Shown here one piece after another: positions 21,296 through 32,369 of a stretch of DNA of 64,000 bases. Position numbers and translations under genes: made by a program. This DNA comes from Alentia gelatinosa (Eukaryota; Annelida; Polychaeta; Phyllodocida; Polynoidae), in assembly GCA_950022655.1 (NCBI GenBank), contig OX465583.1, positions 31,895,360 through 31,959,359 on the forward strand, in the 5' to 3' direction. Within the stretch, counting starts at the first letter, position 1. The number at the start of each line of letters is the position of its first letter. The notes below the pieces were generated by a model. That model did not search any database, was not told the origin of the DNA, and was given only the letters and a program-made list of their open reading frames with translations.

Positions 21296-24219
21296 TGAAA
21301 AACACTTGGCAGTCCTGAGACGGGGTAGGATGGATTCTAAAGGGAACTTGAGTTAACATTGTAAATCTTTATACCACTTGGCCATGACTCCTAGATAATG
21401 ATTGCTCAAGAAGGCTTTTGATATACTTCCAGAGTTATCTGGTCTAATGGACCCTTTACATCTTAAATCTCTTCTTTGAAAAACTGACAACTGAGGCTGG
21501 ACTTTTGCTCTTTCATTCAACTTTTATATATATATTTATGCTTATTAAGCCCACACATTCGACGTAGATATTTGACATACCCTTGCAAACAATGAGAAAG
21601 AAATATGTATTACAACGTGATATATCTTTAATAGACCTGACGAAATGCTGACTAAGAGGAAGCATTGCTACTTGTATATGGCTGTAGACAATTCCCTTTA
21701 CTCTTGCATTGATACAAAAGGTTAAAACATGTAAGGTATACAGTGCTATATATATGCGCTAGCTTTAGCTAGGTTCTCTGTATCCTTGTGTATTGGGGAA
21801 AGGTATATCGCTATTGCCAGGATTTGCTCTTGTTAAATGCCAATGACCTCACACTTCAAATTACCGTCTCCAGTATCAAGGGTTTAATAATGGCATGTCT
21901 GCCTAAACAAGGAAGATGACGGATTTGCGACAATTACCATATCACATTAAATTCCTTATGAACAACCAAGAGTTTAATTGCATTAAGAGAACCAGGATAG
22001 AAAAGACCCTTTGTAACTTTAATACTTATTCAGAAAGGAGCCTATTTGTAGTTGTATTATCTTGGGGATAAAAACCATTTTCTTTGTCAAGAACTAAAAT
22101 ATGGCGCGGGAACACGGTTCTCTCTTTCTAGAAGTAAGAAAAATTACTGTGCAGAATCTACAGCTGCTATCCGTTTCATGAGGAGTATATTTTGTCTTTA
22201 GGATATCTGATTGCAGTTCTTAGATCTATTTCAATTGAAGTTTAAACGTATGGAAATTCAATCCACACGAGGTAGATTTCTCTATAGGGATAATGATATG
22301 ATGGCGTATATTAAATAACACTATGTGATATAGAATTGTTCGATTTCTCGAATAGGAAATAAAGCTATATCTGATACTGTTCTAATCGTAATTCCATTTT
22401 ATTATCTACCGATTATAAACTCTCCTGCCTGGGATTCGCTGCCTGGCGATTCTGGTAAAAAAATCCCATCCATGATGAGGTCAAATCAACATGTACCTTG
22501 AAATACGGTTCTTGAATTTTCGTTCAATATTCATTATCTATAAGTAGTCATAATAATATCATTTACCATCAGAAATCACTGTCACAAAACGTTTTGGAGG
22601 TTGACCTCACTTCTCCCCGGAACTCTTAACTATTTATTGTCACCCACGATGGGTAGAAGGTTGGTATAATGATTCAAGTGTGGGCAGTCTCATAGGCCTC
22701 GGGCACCTTCCCCTTGTAGGTTTGCAGAGCAAGCAAAGGAGAAATGGGTAGCTGTAGGAGGAGAATCAGGTTCTTCTCTTGATTATATCGATGTTGCTGT
22801 CATTAAAATAATTGCGTTGTACTTGCAGGAAAGGGGTGAGGCAGAAGCAGAAGGGGGAGAAGGGAGAGAAGAATTCTTGCTAAGTTTGACTAACAATGAC
22901 AGAAAAAAGTAGGTCAGCCTTTCAGGTTCATTAAAATCATTTGAAGTCAAAGCAGATATCCGAATTATTGAGCGGACGTATGAAGAAAATTGGACGTAGG
23001 TGGTAGTCAACGTAGTCAGTTAAGTGCAGGTTTGAAGGTAGAATGTTTAAATGCATACAGGGAAGGTAATGCTTCCAGGAGGGAAACAAGCTACTTTCAT
23101 TCCTGCAGAGGAGGAAAGAGAGATAGCTATATCAGGTGAGATATGACATTCAGAATAGACTCGTGCGGTAATTAGACGTATCAATATATGCGTTCTGTCA
23201 AGAAGCGTCATCTCCCTTTTAAGGAATTCCAGTCAAGGAGCCAATGACCTCCATTTCCCCGACATCCCGCATTCCGTTGCGGGAGTGGAGTGTGACAGGC
23301 AACATATTCCTAAACTGCGAGGTACATTTTGCGAAAACAAGATGGCGCAAAATATAGGAATTGTTTTCGCAATGGAAGTCCTGAATAAATTGCATAGGAA
23401 CATTCTAAATACAACTGTTTTGGTTGATAGAATGGAGAACTACATGAAAAGTAAAAGTACCTTATCATACAGTCAGTGTATTCAAAGTTTGATATTACTC
23501 GGTAGGGTCACAGATGAAAGGTCCATGAAAGCTCATGTCACCTATTGGTTCAACAGGAGACCGTTCTATGGGCTCTCCTATTATCGTCTTTATGTACCTC
23601 ATCAATATGTACAAGACAAAGATTGTTTCTGTGGGATAAGAGGTTCCCTTAATTGGGAAGGAAACATTGACTTCTAAATGGCATAGGATGGATGTACATG
23701 CCTGGCTTCATCACACATGCTAGATATGAGCATTTCTGCGTCCTATCTATATGGATCATGCGTAGTAAAGCAAATAAGTCAGCCATTTCTGGACTCCCCT
23801 GATATCAAAGACCTTATTGGCTGTTCTCATGGTCGGATTTATTTATTGTCTATTTACCTTAGTGACAGCATTACAAGAGCCACAAAATGAACCCGCTCAA
23901 ACTGGTTTTGATAGTAGTCGGTCGTAGTCGCTGAACGTCAGTAACGGAGGACCCAAACCATTATCTATTTTCTATATATCGTAGATCAAAATTGATTATC
24001 TTAAAGAAGAATGATATTGCCTGCAGTGGGCATTGGTTTGCCATACAATATTATTATTGCTATTAAGGCCCTGATAGCAGAGTGAGACACGATTTTATCG
24101 CATAAGTGTCTAACTACATGGCATAATGATGACAGGGATCTTAATGTTAGAAAAATGAGAAAGGTAGATAAAAGATCCAGACGGTTGGTAAAAGTCAGAT
24201 TCATGGTACACGAGGCAAT
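21296..24219. other. Non-coding, no gene recognised
   Basis: AT-rich. A 130-codon frame at 23285-23677 is the longest non-repetitive frame in this part. It has no domain I recognise, no strong initiation or splice context, and mixed composition, so I do not call it a gene. AAGATGGCGC near 23340 fits a YY1 half-pattern. No repeats are evident. Confidence 0.5.
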
Positions 24220-24234
24220 GAGTTAAAGGCTAGG

Positions 24235-24487
24235 CTGAGAAAGGGGTCTTGGCACGAAATGCAAACAGAGTAACTCTATTAGAACTGACAAGAGATGTCC
24301 ATCATTCCACACTATCATTCTGCAGCATGTTTTATAGGTACCCAAAAAGGCTTTCGACGGTGTCCCTGGTATAAAGGATTGGTCAGATACCATGAATACA
24401 AAATTACCCAGATTTTAGAAACAGGAAACTTGTATTTGATAGGTCTAGGTTGACATTGGGATCTCAGAGAGGTGTGGTTTTAGAAAA
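24235..24487 (+). pseudogene. LINE reverse-transcriptase fragment, frameshifted
   Basis: Four consecutive readings in shifting frames line up with a non-LTR retrotransposon RT. LRKGSWHEMQTE at 24235 corresponds to the GFRKGRSCETQ region. VTLLELTRDVHHS at 24270 corresponds to the LLELxxDIHxSL helix. KKAFDGVP at 24344 is motif A (SKAFDxVPH), completed in the next frame by WYKGLVRYHEYKI (RLLxKLxxYGI). LTLGSQRGVVL at 24450 corresponds to motif B (TSGVPQGSVLGP). Order and spacing match RT despite at least three frame changes and in-frame stops. The catalytic Asp of motif A reads as Pro/Lys context, and motif C (the ADD box) is absent. It is a dead fragment, probably of the Jockey/CR1 group, though the clade is uncertain. 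Confidence 0.6.
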
Positions 24488-24490
24488 TAA

Positions 24491-24939
24491 CTGTGTTTAG
24501 ATAATATCTATTAAAGCGCCGTTTCCACCGACACACTAATCTAACCAGGAAATATCCAAAATTTATTTCAGAGCAGCACTTAAGACAAATAGCAACTCGT
24601 ATAAATGCAATACGACTACCAAAATAATATGTAAATACAATATTGGAAAGGGTGGAGTATCTAATGGGTGGCGTATCTAGTTCCATATAATCCTTATTTA
24701 TTCTAAAAGCCCATATTTGACACCATTGTGATTTGCATTGTTCCATTGCTCCATAGGGACAAACTCTATGTTCAATGTGGCGAAGACTCAAAAGGACCCA
24801 GGTCTGTGCGATACATTTTTTATATATGTGAGGGCAAATACATACATACATATATTTCGGTCATGGTTCAATAGCACCGCATTGTATACACAAACAACAA
24901 CAGAATATACAGGACATAACTCCTGGGACTCCCTGGTTC
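24491..24939. other. Non-coding, no recognisable element
   Basis: AT-rich. A minus-strand frame of 123 codons (24480-24851) runs through it without any recognisable domain. Confidence 0.5.
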
Positions 24940-25095
24940 AAGCCAGTCTACGCGTCACCACACGGTGCAGCTGACCCGCGCTCCCCCTACCGGAGACATG
25001 GTCCGCTGAGATACTGTGCGGGGGGCAGGGGGGCGGGAGCGGGCGGCTGACTTCCTGTGACTAAGTGACGCCGTCTGTCGGCATGGACAGAATAC
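24940..25095. promoter_or_regulatory. Small CpG-rich patch
   Basis: CpG-dense sequence (CACGGTGCAGCTGACCCGCG, then GGGGGGCAGGGGGGCGGGAG) stands out from AT-rich flanks and includes an Sp1-type GGGGCGGG-like run. There is no exon and no core promoter element that I can assign. Confidence 0.3.
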
Positions 25096-25710
25096 GCCAT
25101 GTCTGATACTGGAGAGAAAGCATGACACATGAGACTCGTATTGCATTGTTGTAGTGGTGCTGTTAGGGTGCTGAAGGGTTCATCTTAAGTTAGAATAATG
25201 CATCACATATTAAGCATTACCACGAGTATGCCAGGAAATATGGAAGGGAAGGGGGGAACCATGCTCCCTTCAACCAACGAATTTTACCTCCAAATTTTAA
25301 AGTTGATATTGTGCATGACAAAACATTGTTCCTCTGCAAAAAATTAAAACAATAGGGTTAATATGTGAAACTATGCTGTCCAATCATCAGCTATTGTCAT
25401 TTGCTTTGTATACCAGCGGGTTTGACACCTGTCTGTAATCAATATGACATACATAATAAACAATATATTACCCCGGAAACAATGTAAAAATCCAAGAAAT
25501 GTGACTGATAGCTCCATTTTGATGTTTATCGTGATATGACCGTAATTCACTGCACAAAAAGTACCGCTTTGCATATGTATCCGAAACGCGTCTAACAGTA
25601 GAATTTTGCGTAGGGGGTAGGGGGTGGGGTTGGGAGGTCGCGGATGGCGGGTCAATGTTGGTGTATCCTCTACCAACACCCACAGGCCCGGGCGGGCCGC
25701 GGGTCCCAAT
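25096..25710. other. Non-coding with G-quadruplex-prone run
   Basis: No gene is seen. At 25613-25634 GGGGG, GGGGG, GGGG and GGG runs with one- or two-base spacers fit a G-quadruplex motif. Just right of it lies a run of 13-14 T (25710-25723). Confidence 0.5.
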
Positions 25711-25728
25711 TTTTTTTTTTTTTGGTAT

Positions 25729-25937
25729 CATATATACGCCTGGCGTATATATATATGTTGCGCAGAGTATATTTTATCTTAAATACGCTAGGCGTGAAAG
25801 ACAGCCAAGTCGCGCGCGTCTACATATGGAAACTGTCTTGTAGACGCCCAAAACGTAGACGCGTATAAGAGGTGTATACAAGTATAAACAAGCCACGATA
25901 CAGCCGATACGTGCGTTATCACAATGGCGTATATATG
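25729..25937. mobile_element. Small inverted-repeat element (CATATATACGCC ends)
   Basis: CATATATACGCC at 25729-25740 is perfectly inverted at 25926-25937 (GGCGTATATATG). The left end is itself part of a local palindrome, TATATACGCC-T-GGCGTATATA. Inside, ACGCTAGGCGTG, GTCTAC, GTAGACGC and CGTAGACGCG repeat the same TACGC/GCGTA theme in both orientations. It looks like a ~209-bp MITE or fold-back element. No target duplication is confirmed. Confidence 0.6.
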
Positions 25938-26554
25938 TAAAATAGTGGTTTTTGTGCAGTGATTGTTTCCGCGATTTTCTTTATCTTTTAAGGTTGTCTC
26001 TCTCCCAGGCCCTACCTACTAGAATAATGTTCATGTGATATGCACATCCCTATGGACTATACAAAAACCAGAAAATTATATTGGACAAGATGATACATAG
26101 CAGCTAAATTATGTGATGCTTAAGGCAGTGCCCGAATCAAGATATCGGAATTCACAGAGAATGGAAGAAAATATCCGACCTTTTCAGTTATGACGATAGA
26201 CCTTTACCCCAAGTATCTCCGAGCGGGCGTATTTCCTTTCTTATATACTTGGCATTTATTAGAGATCTTGCATTCTTACTACAACTCCGTAACATGGATA
26301 TGAAAGGTGAATTCTGTACACAGATTTATGCGGTAATAAGATCAAAAGAAAAAAAAATTGTTTCAGATAACTTGTAGTACTCAACGTATTTTTATAATCT
26401 TATGAGGTTGGCACATTGCCATTCACAGTGGCGCTCTCTGGGATTACACAAATAAAATGTTCTGCCTCCTGCTTGAGGACAATACACTCTTCTAAGACAA
26501 TGAAATGCTATAATTGAACAGCGCATTCAACTGGGGCATAATACCAGCATAACA
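25938..26554. other. Non-coding, no recognisable element
   Basis: AT-rich with no gene or repeat recognised. Confidence 0.5.
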
Positions 26555-26638
26555 TCTCTCCCTCTCATTCGGTCTCACATTCTCTGTCTATTTGTCTGTC
26601 TGTTTCTCTCTCTGTCTCTCTCTGTCTATCTGTCTCCC

Positions 26639-26670
<32 letters not shown>

Positions 26671-26835
26671 AATCTGTCATACTGTGTGTGTCCGTCTCAC
26701 TTCCTCCATCTCTCCCCCTTCCGCCATCTATCCTCTCTTCCTTTCCCTTTCCCTCCCTCCCACTCTGTCCCCCACCATCCCTGACTCCCCTCCATCCTCT
26801 CCTCTCTCTCCCTCCTCCCTTTCTCTCCCGATTGA
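26555..26835 (+). repeat. CT-rich microsatellite (TCTG/TCTC/CCTCC)
   Basis: Plus-strand pyrimidine tract built from TCTG, TCTC and CCTCCC units. The Leu/Ser/Pro-rich frames on it (for example 26592-26852) are products of the repeat. Confidence 0.9.
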
Positions 26836-27002
26836 AACCCTTCCTGTCTTGATAACTGAGCTTGCTGCGTGATGCCCTTCTGTGTGCAGGGTATGTTAGT
26901 GAGGGAAGCAGAGAAGTGGGCCTTGTCTCACAAAGTGAAAGGTCAGCTATGCGCTAGCAATGACGGGACAGGAGTTAGTTGTATGCACACAACCCGTATC
27001 AA

Positions 27003-27052
27003 GGAGGAGGAGGAGGAGGAGGAGGAGGAGGAGGAGGAGGAGGAGGAGGAGA
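27003..27052 (+). repeat. (AGG)n trinucleotide repeat
   Basis: About 17 uninterrupted AGG units. Poly-Glu, poly-Arg and poly-Ser/Leu frames on the two strands arise from it and are not genes. Confidence 0.97.
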
Positions 27053-27079
27053 GCTGAGGAATACAGTGGTCCTCCTGGC

Positions 27080-27720
27080 AGTGTCCTAAGTAGCGATACG
27101 CCACCCCGACTCCCAGGAGTAAGACGAGCACTCCGGGCGGCTGGGAAGGTACGGGTGGGGGGCGGTTCCTCCAGGGTCCAGCCCCCGGGGGCCCGTGACG
27201 GATGGGTATCAGTGCTGGCCAACCTAAGGGTCCATTCAACCCCCCGCCCCCGGCACGCGATCGCGCGCTCGGCGATGGACGCCATCGCCTCATTTGTCAA
27301 CATCCGGCGTCCGGCACTTGTCCGCCGCACGTCCCTCCAGCGTCCGCCCTGCGTCTCCCCTGCGTCCCTCCAGCGTCCCTACCCTCACTACTGAGGGCGT
27401 CAGTCAGGTCCCTTGTTCATTCGAGGAGATATCATCCCCATTCGGACTGGTTACTATGCTTTGGCAGAGGTAATGGATGGTGGGGATGGGAGTTAGTGTC
27501 ACCCCCCCCCCCACCAGCCCAGGTCAGGCAGCGAATTCCTCCTGGGTTCAGGCTAACAACTTCAGGTAGCGTCCCGCAATTAACCCCAGCACCCAGGCGT
27601 CTAATTGTCCTCGCCTGTCACCTTCACTGTTTGTATTTTCCAGCCTTCAGGCTTCCGGAAGTTGGGGGTCGCCTCTAGCGAGATCACGCGAGACTTGGTG
27701 AAAATTCATTATGGCTGACG
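27080..27720 (+). promoter_or_regulatory. CpG-rich island
   Basis: GC-rich for about 600 bp, with GATCGCGCGCTCGGCGATGG near 27258, a GCGATGG/CCATCGC inverted repeat near 27273, and a small minisatellite at 27315-27385 of GCGTCCCTCCA / TGCGTCYCCC units. TAGCGAGATCACGCGAGAC at 27678 lies just before an ATG at 27711. The base composition, lack of TATA, and location next to an ATG in fair context suggest a CpG-island promoter. The expressed direction is presumed plus. Confidence 0.4.
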
Positions 27721-27740
27721 AGCGGAGGACGACGGATGAG
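27711..27740 (+). CDS. Possible first coding exon, unknown product
   Basis: The sequence TTCATTATGGCTGACGAGCG places an ATG-GCT start after a GC-rich leader. The frame reads MADERRTTDE and then meets GAG|GTCAGG, an acceptable splice donor. Without splicing it stays open for 92 codons to 27989 (Ser/Pro/Arg-rich). Met-Ala-Asp-Glu starts are common in animal proteins but not diagnostic. I do not recognise it, and downstream exons are not identified. Confidence 0.2.
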
Positions 27741-27989
27741 GTCAGGGGGCCGGGAGGGAAATCTAGCTCTTACACCCTTGACACCAGTCAGCGGGGCCGG
27801 AAGTCACGGCTTGATGCTCGGCCACTTACTGCCCACCGCCCAACTCCTGCCGGTTTCCTACTTCCCTCCCCCAGCTACTTAATACCACCCACCCAAAAGG
27901 AAGCACCACATTCCAAATCACTGCTACCTTTCGTCTGCTGCCCTATGCTACCGACTGGTCAGTACATTTCGCCCATAGCTGGCAATTGA

Positions 27990-28450
27990 GCACAACCTAC
28001 AAACACATAGGCGTACCAATATTTGTCCCTGCACACCCTCTATTTATTTCTCAATATCACTTTCCTGCTGTTCATCCTCAGCTGGTCATCGATCCTGTCT
28101 TCCTGTACAATTCCCAATGCCCCCAATCGTGGAAAACTTGTTCATGGGTTCCTATCGTTTCCTACTGCCCTGCTGTTCTTTGGTTACTCGCAATACACTG
28201 CTCAGTGGCCACTTCCCACAGTCTCCGAAATGCTACTTTAGTCCCTCTTACTTCTGAGCACAGTCCGCTATCTATCATCCACCACTGCATTATCCTTTCT
28301 GCTGCGCACTACTCATCAATAGAGCTACTGATTGTTAGTCATTATTGCTTAGTACCCATTGTACAACCTTTCCAGCCTGTAAAAAAACAACTTTGTCCAC
28401 ACAATGAGGTCACAACCGAAGGTCCAGAAAGAATAGTTCAAGGAAGGCAC
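27990..28450 (+). other. Pyrimidine-leaning stretch with long open frame
   Basis: The frame 27986-28540 (184 codons) is the longest not due to a simple repeat, but its translation (His/Ser/Val/Cys-rich, hydrophobic patches) resembles no family I know. The C/T-leaning, stop-poor composition and recurring CTGCTG, CCACT and CATCC words suggest a decayed tandem array rather than a gene. Confidence 0.35.
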
Positions 28451-28850
28451 CAAAAATCTTTTGATGGCGTCAAAGGAAATTTGTCGCGCTGTGAAGTCAC
28501 TGCTTCTTGTTCTATCGGTGGTCCAATATATCCTGTCTAAGCGTCAGCCATTTTCTGGCAGCTATCTCTCTCTAGCTATACACAAATATACTCTCAAGGT
28601 TTCACAATTTCAGTTCTTCGCTATTTTCAGTCTAGCATCTACCATTTTACTATCAGAGGTCCAAAATCTAGGCATCCATTATTTTGTTTAGAGCTACCCA
28701 TCATCTCTGGCCCCGTGTCCATCAATTGTCTTTTAGCAGTCCGCCATTTCTGGCCTAGTTTTCACCATTGTATTGCAAGTGGTCCACCATCTCCTTGCCT
28801 TCCAGCCACCATCTTTTCTGTCAGGTACCCACCATATCTAGCATAACGTT
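28450..28850 (+). repeat. Degenerate CCAT-centred array
   Basis: CCATTTT, CCATTATT, CCATCAT, GCCATTTCTGG, CACCATTG, CCACCATCT, CCACCATCTT and CACCATAT recur about every 20-35 bp from 28548 to 28832, with AGAGGTCC / AGTGGTCCACC phrases between. It may be an old minisatellite. Since CCATNTT is also the YY1 core, it would act as a homotypic YY1-like cluster if that factor binds here. Confidence 0.5.
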
Positions 28851-28860
28851 TCTCATTTTT

Positions 28861-29120
28861 CTGTCACAAATTCAAAATTCACCCAACATATGTATGCCAA
28901 TACCAACCAAACTGGGAGCAAATGATGTGTGCATCATCAATTAATAAGCGTGGAATTATGAATGAATAACAATTAAAGGTTAGAATTATATTCGCACTCT
29001 GGGCCATTTCTGCAATTGTCTGTTTAGAATCCAATATATCAACCACCAGTGGGTCAATGAAGTATTTCGGTCAGTGGTGACTGATCATGGTTAGTTGGTT
29101 ACACCTCAAGGACACTGAGA
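28861..29120. other. Non-coding, no recognisable element
   Basis: No gene or repeat seen. Confidence 0.45.
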
Positions 29121-29239
29121 CACTGGCCCTCTGCTCCTTTCCCAATGTCACATTGGTAGCACGCAGATAGTGAAGGGTTAGATTTTCTGCAGGCTCCAAG
29201 TCTTATGTGACCCCTCTAACCTTTAGGCAGAGTATGTGA

Positions 29240-29300
29240 GCGTGTGGCCCAGGCTCAACTAACCCAGCTCATATATAAGGCAGAGAGCTGAGTCCGACTC
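29240..29300 (+). promoter_or_regulatory. TATA promoter resembling the solo LTR's
   Basis: TATATAAGGCAGAG at 29272-29285 is identical to the TATA region of the solo LTR at 63579-63592, and the upstream TAACCCAGCTC matches TAACTCAGCCA there. It may be a remnant of a related LTR, or a real TATA promoter. No LTR ends or poly(A) signal are found around it. Confidence 0.35.
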
Positions 29301-30060
29301 CGATGCAGTCCATAAATCAGCGCCTGGCCTAAAAGCCGCAGTTGGAGCCGTAGAGGTTTGAGTAACCCGACAATTACTGCAATTTATGCCTGGCACTGAG
29401 CATCAATCGACTGCTGTGCTTGCCGCATGCTCTGCTAGCTGGTCTGGTCCTCCTCCTACGCCCACACTGCTCCAAGGCCTGCCCGGGCGAGAAGGGCCAC
29501 CCCAATAACAAATTACACCCAGCACTTTTTACCCTCAGCACATACAACAAAAACACCCCGACCTAGATTGCGTCTGATATAGAGTACATTTGTCATCCGC
29601 ATAAACCTTTTGTTTCCCTTTTGTTTATTTCTATTAGGTAAAATCATTTTATTTAAGATTAATTCGCCTGAAGCCTCCCGTGGCAGCCTCCGTCAGCGTT
29701 GGAGTGGGTGAAAAACAAGGGAGAAGACGTAGACAAATACTAAAATGAACTTGGCCACTGATTAATGTTCCTAACACGGACCAAAGCACCCTACACTCGC
29801 AGTGTTTGTTCTCAGCAATGTAACCCAAGCACTGGTCCACTCCTGTGGCTGCCTGGAGTGACTGGTCGTCTAATAAGCGCCGACAAGGACCCATCCACTC
29901 CTCCTCTCCTCAATCGGGCGCTCCTCTGCTCAGCCTCCTTCTCCCGAACCTTATTGTGCCCCCCGCCCATCCGTACTCACTCTCCAATCGTCGGCGAATC
30001 TCGTTACGCGCACACCTGTAGCGACAACATTTGGTTTGTCGTCCACTCCTCTGGTTAAGC
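29301..30060. other. Non-coding, no recognisable element
   Basis: No gene recognised. Moderately GC-rich sections occur at 29400-29480 and 29800-30000. Confidence 0.45.
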
Positions 30061-30249
30061 GTGAGTGTTTGGAGGGAGGGAGGGGGGCATTGGCGGGGGT
30101 GGGGGGTGGCCGGTTGGTGGGCAGTTTACGGGCGGCGTGTGGCGTAATAAAGCCGGTCAGTGGGTGTGTGGAATGACACCCTCAATACCCCCCGGATACG
30201 GGAGGGGGGATGCTGAGGAGAGGGTTGGGGGCGGGATGTTACGAGGCAT

Positions 30250-30297
<48 letters not shown>

Positions 30298-30500
30298 GGG
30301 AGAGAGAGAGAGAGAGGAATGTAAGTTATGGAGGAGGAGGGTTTTGGGTAGAGATAGAGAGGGTGTGTGGTGTACGGAGGCGGCAGTTGTGGTATCACAT
30401 GGTAAGTTGCGGTTGGTGGTGAGGGGGATCCAATCCAGGGTGAGCAGCAAGGCAGTTGGGGCGCAAACGAGAGGCATGTGTGTGGGTGGGAAGGGTGAGG
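30061..30500 (+). repeat. G-rich tract containing (GA)n
   Basis: Plus strand is strongly purine-rich. GGGAGGGAGGGGGG-type runs at 30073-30115 can form a G-quadruplex. A (GA)n microsatellite occupies about 30251-30316. The 146-codon frame 30065-30505 and the minus-strand Ser/Leu frames are composition products. Confidence 0.8.
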
Positions 30501-31199
30501 GGTAATGAAGATACATTCGAGCAGCCCTCCTCTCCTATTGGCTATTAGTCAGCTGACCGGAAGAAACTCCTCCACTGACCCATTGGGTGGACAGGTCCTC
30601 ACACGGGACGCGTTTAATAAGGTTGGCGGCCTCTCAGCTCGGCTACACTGGGGAGTGGTTCCCCCATCTACGTCCCAACCCAACCCCCCGGGGCTCCAAC
30701 CCCTGGGGCTCTTCCGTGCTCTATCTGAACTGAGTCGTCCAGTCACTGCAAGAATCTATGTTTCTGATTTCCTGTGGCTGTAGCGTAATGGAGTTCTGGT
30801 GAGTGAATGTATGCTCCTTGGGGAAGGGGAAATTTGCACTGAGGGTCGGGAAATCTAAAAAAAGAGGGATTCACTCAAATATACAGAAGCATTTTACTAA
30901 TAAGAACAATGATTACTAATGATATGAACTAATGATATAAAATTCTTTGTGCTGCTCAGATTATGTACATGCATGTATGATATACAAATTTATTGGACGT
31001 GCGATCGCTTTGAGATTCCTTTTCAAATATAGACACTACCTCCTCCAACACCCCAAGGTTTTGAGAGGCAGCCCAGCTCCATAGAAGAAAATATCATGAA
31101 TTTGATATATGAAGGGCGATATTCATTGATGAGTTTTATCTTACCCTCTAGCTTACTACTGCATAGTGGATACCGGAATCCTAGTCTAATTATCAGTGG

Positions 31200-31200
<1 letters not shown>
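30501..31200. other. Non-coding; GC-rich then AT-rich
   Basis: A GC-rich section (30520-30780) includes CCCCCGGGG and GTCAGCTGACC palindromic words. The rest is AT-rich. No gene is recognised. Confidence 0.45.
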
Positions 31201-31201
<1 letters not shown>

Positions 31202-31281
<80 letters not shown>

Positions 31282-31289
31282 CGTGCGTG

Positions 31290-31355
<66 letters not shown>

Positions 31356-31368
31356 ATATAAAATCAAT
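31202..31368. repeat. Long (AT)n array with (GT)n core
   Basis: About 66 bp of AT, then GTGTGTGTGTGCGTGCGTG, then about 55 bp of AT and a short ACATGTATATA tail. The self-complementary halves can form a cruciform. AATCAATCCAGAT occurs twice directly after it (31360-31395). Confidence 0.95.
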
Positions 31369-31844
31369 CCAGATATATAATCAATCCAGATCACTCAGTG
31401 AATATGTCAATAAATATGAATGCAGTAAGATTTACCTTGAATCTGGTTATCCACAGTATACCAACCCATACACTGATACAAATCGCATGTGGCTAATACA
31501 TGTATCTAGAAATCACAAAAGATCACCTCTTATTATCGATTTCCGTACCTGTATGCACATCGAGAAACATACAATCATTCTGAATCTGAGATCCAGGTAT
31601 AAATCAATGAGCGCTTCTCTTTTACCACTAGAATAGAACTAGAAGCACTGTCTCTTGTAGCATACGTGAAATTATTGGTGTAGTCTGTGCAGCTTACGTG
31701 CAGAGATAAATAACCTGCCTAGTATTGATTATTAATGATAGACGTAGTTCATACTTGTAGCTGTGGTAGGGAAAGCAGTGATCATAGATCGTGTTCGTGC
31801 TGCTGTGGGATCCAACAGAAATGAGATTCTTACACTAGACCAGA
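31369..31844. other. Non-coding, no recognisable element
   Basis: A frame continues out of the AT array to 31636. Its non-repetitive part (about 85 codons) is unlike anything I recognise. Confidence 0.45.
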
Positions 31845-32248
31845 TTTAGAGAGAGAGAAGCAGACTGAGGAAGGAGAAACAGACCAGGAGAGAGGGAGTG
31901 ATAAACAGAGATGGGGAGGAAGAGGGACAGAGAAAGTGAGAGAGATAGATAGATAGATATGGCGAGACTGAGAGAGAAAGAGAGTGAGTGAGAGGGTAGT
32001 AGGGAGAAATTATAAGCAATAAGGAAATGATGGTAGTCAAAAGCAAAGAGATGGTTAGGTACTATAAAAGGAAAGGAGGAAAGAAAGAGGGTTGCGAGTA
32101 TAGAAAGTGGCAGGTTTAAAGAAGGAGGGATGGCATGGCCAGTTAATAGATGATAAGCCTAGATACACGGAAGCCGAGGGAAAAGGGAAAGAGAAGCGGA
32201 GAGGCGAAGGGAAACGGGAGGTGGAGGGGCTGAGGCAGAGAGAAAGAA

Positions 32249-32325
<77 letters not shown>

Positions 32326-32365
32326 CCAAACAGAGGGAGACACAGAAAAAGGAAGAGCGAGAGAG
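31845..32365 (+). repeat. Purine-rich tract with (GA)n
   Basis: Nearly all A/G on the plus strand from 31845, with a clean (GA)n run at about 32253-32318. The Ser/Leu frames on the minus strand and Arg/Glu frames on the plus strand are repeat products. Confidence 0.9.
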
Positions 32366-32369
32366 AGGC

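Noticed and set aside
23285..23677. 130-codon frame as a gene
   Set aside because: No recognisable domain, no supporting splice or promoter context, and no similarity I can name. Frames of this size are expected in 64 kb.
26943..27394. Poly-Ser, poly-Leu and poly-Arg proteins on both strands
   Set aside because: They are translations of the (AGG)n repeat and a GC-rich patch.
30065..30505. 146-codon Gly/Arg/Glu-rich frame
   Set aside because: Purine-rich tract with (GA)n; frame length follows from composition.
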